A stretch of 64,000 bases of DNA from Heliopora coerulea (taxonomy: Eukaryota; Cnidaria; Anthozoa; Scleralcyonacea; Helioporidae): the NCBI GenBank assembly GCA_030142905.1, contig JASJOG010000096.1, positions 62,001 to 126,000 of the forward strand. The letters are read 5' to 3'. This document shows positions 45,822 to 56,839 of the stretch, one piece after another (position 1 is the first letter of the stretch; every line of letters starts with the position of its first letter). A program made the translations under genes and the position numbers. Under the pieces are notes generated by a model, which was not told the DNA's origin, did not search any database, and saw only the letters and a list, made by a program, of their open reading frames with translations.

Positions 45822-47007
45822 CAGAAATCTTTTTCTGAGTATCGAGCTTGAAGATCATTCATCTACCTTATTATATCCAAGCTCTCATGTTTCCTAAACA
45901 TCAAACTTTACAAACTTGCTAAAAAATATCTTCACCCTTAGTTAAATGTCAAATTCATGGCACCCCTCTGAATGAGCTACTTTTCTCACAAACCAAAATG
46001 CAACATCAGTTAGAACAAGGTGGTTGGTTGCTTTTATTGTGTATATTTGAATTGAACTTGTACAATTCGTTTTATAGATCAACAGCAAAACAGTTTCCAC
46101 ACAACTCTAAACACAACTGCACTAAAAAATTAAGATTGCTTCATATAACTAAACCTTTAGACACCTTTAAATGGCAAGTGTTATCAAAGCAAAATTTGCC
46201 TCAAATACCATCAATATCTATTTTAATGGTATATTTCTTTAAAAATTGCTATTCACTTCAACCAACAGTCTTTCTCAAGACTACACTAACCTGGACGATC
46301 AACTTCCTCAAACATGTCATTAAAACATTATATTGCAAATATGTGCAAAGTACAAAGATTTTTTACCAAATGTAATTCTTATCCTGGGAAACATTTTCCT
46401 GTTTCAAATGACTGTGTAGAGCAGTTCATTTAAAGGTTCATCAAAGTTTAGAAATCCAAATATCAATGAAACAATCATAACTGAAACAGCCACCTGTGAA
46501 ATTGTGGTAAAACTGTTAATAAATTACTTTAGCATACTGGAGACCAGTTTAACAAATTACATGTCATAGTGCAGCCCAGGAATCTTCAATTGGCAGCTTG
46601 CTGCCTAGATGTGGCCAATGAAACCTTGAATCTATTAAAATTTTGTGGCTTGGGAACGCCAAACAACCACGGCCTTTCCCATCCATAAAACCGGGCACTG
46701 TAAAAAAAAAATCTCTGGTCTCCACAGTACGTAGACTATGCAGTAGATCTCGAAGTGCGGTACACGCCACCAACACGATCACTCGTTGCTCAATAGTCGA
46801 TTATTCATCACGGGAAAATCAGTAATTTTAAAGAAAATTGGACAATTTTAAAGGCTGTTGTCTCTCCTCGGCATGTTTTCACTTAAAATTTGACAATTAT
46901 ACGCCAAGAACCTACACACGTTGAAAGTTCTCCTCCAATTTCTTCGATGTAACCTACACAAAATATACGGCGCACCTTGAAAAGTGGTCACTCCAATATG
47001 GCCGCCA

Positions 47008-48018
47008 CGGCCACAGAGTAAATAATCCAACCAGAGGTCCAACTCACTGTCGGCAGCTTTGATGTTTGTGTTCTCGCGCATGTTGCCTCGCCGCCATGTT
47101 CCTGGCAAGCGTCTAGCCCACTGTCCTCTAAGTCAGTGGTCTAGCGCTCGCCGAGTGTAGGTATAACTTTCGTGCTCGTCTGAACTGAATTTTTGCATAA
47201 TTGAAGTGGTTTTACCGTCTTCGTCGACCTTAAGTGTGATCGCAAGGCCAGAAGAGGCAAGAGAAAAAATTGATGACAAGCACATATATACCAGTTGATC
47301 TTTTACAGTCAAACCGGATGTTCGTGTATAGCCAACTTTTCGATGTTGCGTAGCAACAATGCAATCTTCATTTAGCAAGTTCGTCAAGGAATTTGCAACT
47401 TGCAAGTCAACCAAGAAGAATGTTACCTGAAGGGCGGACAACGCAAGATCAGATAAAACATAATTCAAGTTATTGTGAGGTACTTAAATGAAATAACTTG
47501 AATCATGTTTTATCTGATGTTGCGTTGTCCGCCCTTCGGGTAACATGCTTCTCGGATGACTTGCAAGTTGCAAATTCCTTGATGAACTTGCTAAATGAAG
47601 ATTGCATTGTTGCTACGCACCATCGAAAAATTGGCTGTACACGAACATCCGGTTTGACTGTAACAGTTTTTGACTTGTTTAAAATCGTGGTAAGATTAAC
47701 AAGAATTCAGCACATGTTTGAATCCATCGAGCGTTGTCAACACATTCGTACGATATTTGTAAATTGTGGAGTATATTTTATTTTGTAAGCTCACTGAACA
47801 AATACCCCTCGATAGGTTTGAAAACCTAATTTCAATGTACCAGTTTAGTACTACAATCAAACTTCACTTTGTTTACATATAAATGGCAAAAGTTCGTATG
47901 AGGTCAAAACTGCCGGGGGAACTTGCCAGGAACATGGCGGCCAGCGCATGCGCATAAAAAATTTGGGACAAATTTTCACGCGAGTTGGACCTCTGGTTGG
48001 ATTATTTACTCTGTGCCA
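47008..48018. repeat. Large nested inverted repeat
   Basis: Outer arms 47008-47109 and 47922-48018 share ACAGAGTAAATAATCCAACC, AGAGGTCCAACTC and CCGCCATGTTCCTGGCAAG with their complements. The inner palindrome 47304-47474 / 47491-47665 has arms of about 172 bp and a 16-nt loop. The frames 47133-47468 minus and 47498-47788 plus are mirror images across it, not separate genes. Confidence 0.75.
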
Positions 48019-48800
48019 CGGCTGACTTCCGGCTTCACTTTTTGAACAATAGTTGCTCGATCCAGTCCTATTTTTCAGATCAGTGAGTTCTCCCAACAAT
48101 CCGTTCCTTTACCCACCATGTCGTCGATTGCATCAACAGAGGAACGTGCACAAACTAAACATGTTGTGAAACTGTGCTGATACAGTTCCCGTTTAGCCCG
48201 CTTACACTTCGATTTTAAACTTTTCAGCGGTTCCTTATTTTTTACACGAATTATTCGACTACACCTTTCACGTAGTTCCAATGTTTGGCTTCGTGCAGTA
48301 GCTGACCCGCAATATCATGTTCGGAGATTTTGACCAAACTTGATGAAGGTGGCATGCCCGTCAAGAAATCTTGAAGCAAGTAAACCGTCCAAAGTTTTAA
48401 AATTTTTAAGTGGTTTGACAAAACCTTGTACTGGCTTGGTTTCACAACCTGTTTTGTTTACGCGTGTTCGTGAGTACATGCAGTCGTTGTTGCATCAAGT
48501 CGGCTAGCACTGGTGTTTATTTTGAACTACCCAGTTTAGATCCTGTTATAATTCAGTTGTGAGGGTTTTTTGTTTCCTTTTCGCATGCTGTCAATTATTC
48601 TAAACCACGTCAGGAATGACCTCTCCATTGTCAGATGATCTTAATAGGGTAGCAACGAGAGTAAACACTCTGTTTGGAGGCGTGACTTTTACTGGCGAGG
48701 AATTCATGGTCACGGTTTGTTATCCCGTCCCGGCCGAAGTCTTGTGCTTATGCACTCCTTATTACAGAGCTATAGCAGAAAAGGTTTTGTCATCAGATTG

Positions 48801-48861
48801 CTAGGCTAACTAGCAGTTAGCCTAGTATAACATGGTCATGACAGGTTAGACATGACCATGT
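48801..48861. repeat. Two adjacent perfect 11-bp hairpins
   Basis: CTAGGCTAACT (48801-48811) pairs with AGTTAGCCTAG (48815-48825). Four bases on, ACATGGTCATG (48830-48840) pairs with CATGACCATGT (48851-48861). There is no U-run or other terminator-like feature, and none is expected for a eukaryotic gene. Confidence 0.7.
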
Positions 48862-49132
48862 GAGAAGAGACCAATAACTGTATATGGCACACAGCTAAAG
48901 AAAACTAAATTCACCCCTTTTAACCTTTCCTGAATAATTTTTTTTTCATTTTGTTTTGGTTTTTTATTTTATTTTTTGTGAGTTTTTTTTTTCTTTTATT
49001 TTGATGTACTGTTCTAAGTTATACTTCCTTGTTGTACAACAGCAGTATGCAGGAAAGGGTTAAAGTTATTAAAGCGATTCCTAGAACAATAGCAGTAAGA
49101 CTTGACTATTTCTATTTATGTTCTTCTACTAG

Positions 49133-52100
49133 TTGCCACCAAAACAAGAAGAGGCACCCAAAGAGCTCAGAGTTTCTGGGTAAGATCTAACAAGATATAC
49201 CTGTACATGTAATTATTGTTTGAAAAGAAAACATAATTTATTGGGTGTTGTTAATTGCCTGTCATTTGCTTATGTAACTAGAACATGTGATCAAACTTGT
49301 GCATATTCCCATTCACCATTGGCCATAGATTAATGTTTCTACATTTTTTGAAATCTGCAAAATGGCTGCTTTATCCAGTAAAGGCAAGAATGTCAAATTA
49401 AAGCCTGGTTTCCTAATCATCATTACATTCCCCATGGTCTCTGCAATATTTCTATCAATCAAAAGAATAACCTCTGTAATCACAAAAAATTAGACGTGAA
49501 CTGTGATTTAAGTATCTCCCACAATTCCATTGATTGTCCCATATCATTGCCAATATAGAAATGGTGGTAACTTGACTGTTATGAACACTATAATCATTGA
49601 AATCCCTTGGATCTGTATAAGCATAGTTTCCATTTGATGGCCGTCAAAACTGAGGTTGTTTTTTAAGTGATTCAAACTGTCGCAGCAATCGTAGTGATTG
49701 TAATGATTATGTGCAAACCAGACTGGCTAGATAAAAGTCCAAAAGTGGGATCTATGTCAGACTTTTAAGTACAAGGTAGAAGTACAAAATGGTCACCTTT
49801 ATTCAGTGCAAGATATGTGCTGTAGCCATGCTGTTATGGCATGACATATTTTATATATTTAGTACAGCATCCGTTTCCAGCCGATAATTTCAGAAAATAA
49901 AGTAGAAAACATACTCCGAAAAATAGTTCCATCTTGAACTCAAAATTTGAGAAAAACAAGCGGACACAGTGTTCAATAGTAATATTTCGAATTTATTACA
50001 AATTCATCATCAGACTAATTTACATAAGCTAAACCTAGGTCAATATATAGGCACAAGCGTGGTGACATCATACAGGAAGAATGTGTAGGCGGAAGAAATT
50101 AGAGTGTGAATGAGTGATGTGTTATGTCAGGTCAAATAATGAGAGTTCTTTGCTGGCTTTGAGTCCTACGTTTAGTTCTGGTTTTAGAGATTTGATGAAA
50201 AGTGCTTCCATTAGTAAAAGTCGGTTTTTGTTAAGTCAATTATTAGCATATAGTATTTTGTAGTTGTTAACGATGAGATTTATTAACTTGGAAACGCGTA
50301 TCTGAGGAAGTGTTTTGTCAGTCAAGTCGGTTATGTTTTGTGTGACAGTGTCTTGTGCGTTCTTGCATTTTCTAAAAAGTGTTGTCCTACTGCACTGGTG
50401 TCATGTTTAGTGGCATGTTCATGAAGTCTTGTTTTGAGGCACCTTTCGGTTTTTCCAATGTAAGAATAGCCGCATCCAGGACAGGTTATTTGGTAAATGG
50501 CATTAGAACGGACTGAAGGAGGAATTTTGTCTTTGTTGGATGTGAAAAATGCGATCTTTTTAGTGTCATAAATTACTACAAATTTAACCGTTCTTCTAAA
50601 ACATCGGTGTAATTTCTTTAGACATGACTTAACAATATTTTCTCCATGGGTTCCAAGATAAGGCAGGCGAATCCAAATTTTAGGCAAATTATCATCATTG
50701 GTTTGCGATTGAGATGAAGAACAGGTTTTAGCAGAAGTGCTAACTTTACGTTTAAATTTGTTAATCAGGAAATGTTTCAAAGATTTACGACACACTTTTA
50801 CTAGACGACACACTTTTACTAATCAAACCTTCTAATATTCCGCCTTTACTCAAAACGTTCAACAATTTTGACAAGAATTTAAACTTTACAGCTTTCACCT
50901 TTCCAGATGACAATGTCCACTCCTTAGACATAAAAATATCTGCTGATGGAACCGATATTTACCGAAAAGCTACACACACTGAACAATACACCCATTTTAC
51001 AAATTTCGAACCATTTCAAAGAAAAACTGCATGGATAAGATCACTCCTTGATCGCGCTCACAAAATTTGCAGCACTAAAAACTTATTTGACAGCCAAGTT
51101 AAAAACATTAAGTCTTTTATGTCATGGAATGGATATCGTAATTCTTTGAAACATTTCCTGATTAACAAATTTAAACGTAAAGTTAGCACTTCTGCTAAAA
51201 CCTGTTCTTCATCTCAATCGCAAACCAATGATGATAATTTGCCTAAAATTTGGATTCGCCTGCCTTATCTTGGAACCCATGGAGAAAATATTGTTAAGTC
51301 ATGTCTAAAGAAATTACACCGATGTTTTAGAAGAACGGTTAAATTTGTAGTAATTTATGACACTAAAAAGATCGCATTTTTCACATCCAACAAAGACAAA
51401 ATTCCTCCTTCAGTCCGTTCTAATGCCATTTACCAAATAACCTGTCCTGGATGCGGCTATTCTTACATTGGAAAAACCGAAAGGTGCCTCAAAACAAGAC
51501 TTCATGAACATGCCACTAAACATGACACCAGTGCAGTAGGACAACACTTTTTAGAAAATGCAAGAACGCACAAGACACTGTCACACAAAACATAACCGAC
51601 TTGACTGACAAAACACTTCCTCAGATACGCGTTTCCAAGTTAATAAATCTCATCGTTAACAACTACAAAATACTATATGCTAATAATTGACTTAACAAAA
51701 ACCGACTTTTACTAATGGAAGCACTTTTCATCAAATCTCTAAAACCAGAACTAAACGTAGGACTCAAAGCCAGCAAAGAACTCTCATTATTTGACCTGAC
51801 ATAACACATCACTCATTCACACTCTAATTTCTTCCGCCTACACATTCTTCCTGTATGATGTCACCACGCTTGTGCCTATATATTGACCTAGGTTTAGCTT
51901 ATGTAAATTAGTCTGATGATGAATTTGTAATAAATTCGAAATATTACTATTGAACACTGTGTCCGCTTGTTTTTCTCAAATTTTGAGTTCAAGATGGAAC
52001 TATTTTTCGGAGTATGTTTTCTACTTTAGTACAGCATGCACAAAGTAAAAATGACAGATATTATGCTACTGAGCATTTAGTGTTCTTACATTAGGGTAAA

Positions 52101-55100
52101 GTCTGCCCAAAATTCCTATAATCAAAGTTAATATTATGCAGTTTATAAATGCAAACCAAGTTTAGTTTTACAAAAAGAATGAATATTGATTACAATTGGT
52201 CACTTATAGGAGAAAAAATTGCATGATTTTTTTAAGAAAATAAATCTCATTTGGCATCAGTGGAAATTTAATCTGGCAAGCACAATAAATTGTGTTCACC
52301 TCATTTGTTCATTGATACTGTTGCACTGTGAAGTATTACCACTAGACTTTGAAATGAAATCAAAAACCCGAAAATCCTATTCAAAACTACAGTAGTTGTT
52401 AAAGAACTGATTATTGATAATATACATCTGTCAAATTTATCTATCATTCTTACAGTGTTACATGTACACTAAGTAAGTGTTCAGAAAGTTTCATGGGCAT
52501 TCATCTCCTTGGTGATTTGGGTAAATGTTAGCATCACCTGGACATTAGTGGATATGGCAGCAAACATTTGTTTGTGTGGTAGCAATTTCAGGTTTTCTCT
52601 TATTTCACAGATTAGTGACATCTATAGTAACACAAAACTTTCATTTCATATCATTTTTTGAATACCAACTGTGGAACCTTACCCAAGTCATTCTAGTTTC
52701 TTACAGTATTCTATGTGCCATATTGGGTACAACAACTTGAGTGTAAATGTTGACTAAATTGCTGCTGCGTATGGATATATACATACAGCTCACACATGCA
52801 TGCATAATGCACACTTAATGTGAAAATAATGTGTACATGTAAATACAAATTCTTTTTTTGGGTGGTTTTAGGAAAAGAAAGCTGGCCTAGTTGACAGTAG
52901 AACTTCAATTACAGATGTTAAGTTTGCTCTCAGACATTTAAATCTTCGACTGGTAAGTTTCCAGAAGCACAAGTAAAGGCTTTGATTTTATCCCATCCCG
53001 AGTATAGCTGTAAATTTAACAAAGACCATACTCAAAATGTGCTGCACATTACTGATTACAAAGATGCAGGCACTTCACTTCAGGACTTTGCTTCTGTGTT
53101 CAAGGGTTAATAACAATAATTCTGACAAAGTCATTAATCTTTTCATTTTCTCCATTAATTTCATGATTGTTGTCCTTCCCCTATTTTCCTTCCTTCATTC
53201 CTTTCCTCCCCTATCCTTTTGTTTTTTTCTACCTTCATTGACCATACCTTTCTCTCCCTAAACCCACTTTACCTGAGGTCACAACAGCCTCCTGAAGTTA
53301 ATTTAATTCACTTCCCCCTTATCTGACTTCATTTCACTTCTCTTACCCCTAACCTGCATTTCAGTTCACTTCCCCCTAACCCCCACTTTATCGTGCATTA
53401 CTAAACCTTACCACGCCTCATAACACCCTTACCTCACTTCACTTTACTTCACTTTACTTCACTTCATGTCACTCACCAAAACCTCATTTCACATCACTTC
53501 TCATCCCCCTAATCTGCACTTCAGTTCAATTCCGCCTGACCTCCACCTCACCATACATCATCTCACCTTCCTTCACTTTACTTCACTTTACTTCATATCA
53601 CTCCACTTCAATTCAATTCAAGTAACTTCGCGTCACATCACTTCGCTTTCATTCACTTCATTCACTTCGCTACACCCTATTTTTACTTCATTTTTGACCA
53701 CTTTATATCTGCTTCACTTCACTTAATATCACTTTAGGTAACGTCCCATTTCTTTTCGTTAACTTTACGTTTCTTTTTGGCAAATGGACTGGTAATCACC
53801 TTTTCCGAACCCAGGTGTAAGCATCCTCAAAGATCCATTGTGGGCCCAGATGCTGGTACAGTACGTTGCAAGTCCCAAAATTGCAATAGACTGGTCCGCA
53901 GGGGAACTGAAACTTAATTACTGGCGATCACAATTTCAAAATTGGTTGCCAGCAGTGACGTAGCTCTGCGTATACGAACATCTTTAAAATGCCTTTAAGA
54001 TTTACAGCTTTTACATGGCGAATCTACCACTAAGCGAAACAGGGAAGTCTTGAGTTTATCGAAATAGTTCATGTACATAAACAGCGACATGGACAGATAA
54101 CGAGTAAATGTAAACAGGGGATCCAAGTGGGGTGTTGTGGTACAGTATGATATGCGATGTTATGTTATATTGCGATGCTAATGTTGATGTAAATTAATTA
54201 TAATTCAGTTCATAATATAATGCTGTATTTCAGGCAACTTGTTCGAAAGATGGCATAGTGAGAGTATACGAGGCTGTAAATATTACCAATCTGAGTCACT
54301 GGACGCTTATGGTAAGTACTCAAGATTAGGGTTACATTACTAACCATTGGATATCATCAGATATTGTTTTAATTTAGAAAATATAGTATACAGTAGTATA
54401 CAAGAATTTTATTAAGTAAATTATATCGCAGCCCAAAGCTGAATTGCGTAATTACAAACTTAAAGTATAAATATTATAAACGAAGAAAATGTATCTACAC
54501 TATTAAACATAAAATACAAATAAGACCATTATCGACAAAATTTGTATTAATACAGGTCGACCTACAGAAACTACTTGTAAAACGATTAGTTTCCCATTTC
54601 GGAATTACAAACTTACGTGGATGTCTCATATTATGTTGCATGTAGTTTTTGTCTGGAGGTACTGTAAGTTGTAAAGACGGTGGTTCTCATCTTTAGTGAT
54701 ACTATTATAAATGCTTTATACTAATTTGTTCAGGATGATTAAAAAGAGATGTAATGTTTAAGGAACGTAAAGATTCATCATCTAAATTTGGACATATGAT
54801 TGACAACGCTATCTAATCAAGAAGATGAAGAATTACAAAATTATGAAGAACAACTCAAACAAGCTAATGAACGAAGTCCGTTCTCAGTTTTATAAGAATT
54901 TCATTGAAGAAAATAACTCTAATCAACATAAGTTATTTGCTGCTGCAAAGAAATTACTTAACCACGGAGATAAAAGAGTAGCATTTCCTCCCTCAGTTGA
55001 TAAACTCAAGTACGTGAATCAAATGGGAAATTATTTTGTTGAAAAAATCTACAATATTCACACAAAGCTCGATACTCTGGCGCACGAACTACCTGAGATT

Positions 55101-56805
55101 GAAGTTTATAATGCCCCTGAAACAATTGCTCAGTTGAGTAATTTTAATGTACTTACGGATGAAGATGTTCGAACACTTGTCAAAGAATGTGGAATGAAGA
55201 ACTCTGCTGTTGATCCTTTGCCAACCTCGCTGGTGATCGATTTAATTGACATGTTGTTACCGACTATTACTAAGATAGTTAACCTGTCATTGGAGTCTGG
55301 GTCGTTTGCCGACGCCTGGAAATGTGCTTTTGTGCATCCACTTTTGAAGAAGGTAGGAATGGATTCTCAGTTCGCGAGTTGTAGACCAATAAGTAACCTA
55401 CAGTATATCTCCAAACTAATAGAAAAAGCGGTATTTAATCAGATCCACCTGCACATGACGGCACACTCAATATATCCTAAGTTACAATCATCTTATCGAC
55501 GACATCATAGCACTGAAACTGCACTTCTTAAAGTCACAAATGACATCCTACTAAAAATGAATGCGCAGGAAATCACTCTGTTGGTGACACTTGACTTAAG
55601 CTCCGCTTTTGATACTGTCCATCATAACATTCTACTTAACCGTCTTCAAAATGAGGTTGGCATTCAAGGGAAAGCTTTGGATTGGTTCAAGGCTTACCTG
55701 CATAATAGAGGTCAGAAAATCTCCATTGAAGGTACACTTTCTCAACGTTTTGACCTTGAATCTGGCGTGCCACAGGGATCGTGTTTGGGTCCTCTTCTCT
55801 TTATTATTTACGTGTCTAAACTGTTCAAGGTCATTGAAGACCAACTTCCTGATTCGCATGGTTATGCTGACGACACGCAGCTCTATTTGAGTTTCAAGCC
55901 CAACACAGGTACGTCACAAGAAGATGCTTTACATGCTATGGAGATTTGCATTGAAAAGATAAGATGCTGGATGACTCATGACAAGCTCCTAATGAATGAT
56001 GGCAAGACCGAATTCTTGGTTATTGGTACCCGTCAGCAGTTATGTAAACTTCAGCCTATCAGCATTTCAGTGAATAATTCTGTGATCTATCCTGTTCCCA
56101 ATATAAAAAATCTTGGCAGTTGGTTAGATTCTAATTTAAATATGTCGACCCATATCACTAAAGTATGCAAAGTCTGTTTTTCCCATCTTCACAATATCAG
56201 ACGAATTAAGAAGTACCTCTCTAGAGACAACCTACTGATTTTAGTACACGCATTTATTACCAGCAGGCTTGACAACTGCAACAGTCTGTTTTCTGGTCTC
56301 CCCGGAAAGCAAATATCCAAACTGCAACGCGTTCAAAATGCTGCTGCACGGTTGGTGATGGATGTTCCAAAATACTCCCATATCACCCCCATGTTACATG
56401 AACTACATTGGCTTCCGGTTCACGCAAGGATACAATTTAAAGTGTTACTATTCGCATTCAAAGCTATACATGATCTTGCGCCATCCTACATTAAGGATCT
56501 CATAGAAATTAAATGGAAGTCTTCCTTCAACTTAAGATCTAATAGCGATATTCTATTGGAACCTCCTATTGGCAAAATGCTTACTACCTTGGGTGCTCGA
56601 TCATTTCATGCTGCAGCACCACAACTCTGGAACAGTCTTCCGCTTGATATTCGTTCATTGACATCTATTGACATTTTTAAAAAATCTTTAAAAACTTATC
56701 TTCTCCGAAAAGCTTTTATTGATTTTTAATAGGATATGTTCATTTTTACAATTTTTATAGAGCACTTTTGATCTGTTACTGTAAAAAGAGCTATATAAGT
56801 AATAA

Positions 56806-56839
<34 letters not shown>

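Larger units (their letters stand above)
45536..45902. mobile_element. Foldback tRNA-SINE (family 1), 367 bp, with 15-bp TSD
   Basis: Flanked by AAACTTTACAAACTT (45521-45535 and 45903-45917). Removing the insert restores the transposase reading LKLYKLAKKYLHP. It holds two complete tRNA-like heads facing each other: minus 45648-45576 and plus 45749-45821, separated by about 100 bp that is itself palindromic (CTCACCATCTGAG, TTTGCACCTTAGCT and complements). Confidence 0.85.
44168..46018 (+). pseudogene. DDE integrase-core transposase pseudogene (IS3EU/Ginger-like group)
   Basis: The N-terminus MLTDFTGELKDVI (44168) leads into GRPKYAVSKEQLTILVKARF, the helix-turn-helix start. In shifted frames come GHLGSRGI, then DGNHKLVKWCFVVHGCEDGF (first Asp region), NNEAATVF, MHNQQIEHLWWDVFKD, HYAFLHHINHCLDKWSAAW, MSTANNYTPLQL and LKLYKLAKKYLHP. 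This order matches integrase-core proteins common in cnidarian and fish genomes. At least six frame breaks or stops make it inactive. The 3' part is split by a foldback SINE at 45536-45902. The exact superfamily is uncertain. Confidence 0.65.
49871..52024 (+). mobile_element. Penelope-like retroelement with inverted pseudo-LTRs and 13-bp TSD
   Basis: Target duplication TTTAGTACAGCAT at 49858-49870 and 52025-52037. Inverted arms 49902-50790 and 51136-52024 (889 bp each) align without indels and look nearly identical, so the insertion is young. The central 50791-51135 carries the end of the RT ([34 protein letters not shown]). Both arms carry a GIY-YIG endonuclease ([20 protein letters not shown]) and the same frameshift and stop downstream. 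A partial inverted second copy is a known Penelope-like arrangement (pLTR). The catalytic RT palm is missing, so it is non-autonomous. It lies in a SEH1 intron. Confidence 0.9.

Noticed and set aside
47133..47788. Two similar short proteins on opposite strands
   Set aside because: They are mirror translations of the two arms of one palindrome, with no domain or splice support.
50331..51595. Two independent GIY-YIG genes
   Set aside because: They are the inverted arms of one Penelope-like insertion bounded by a single target duplication.
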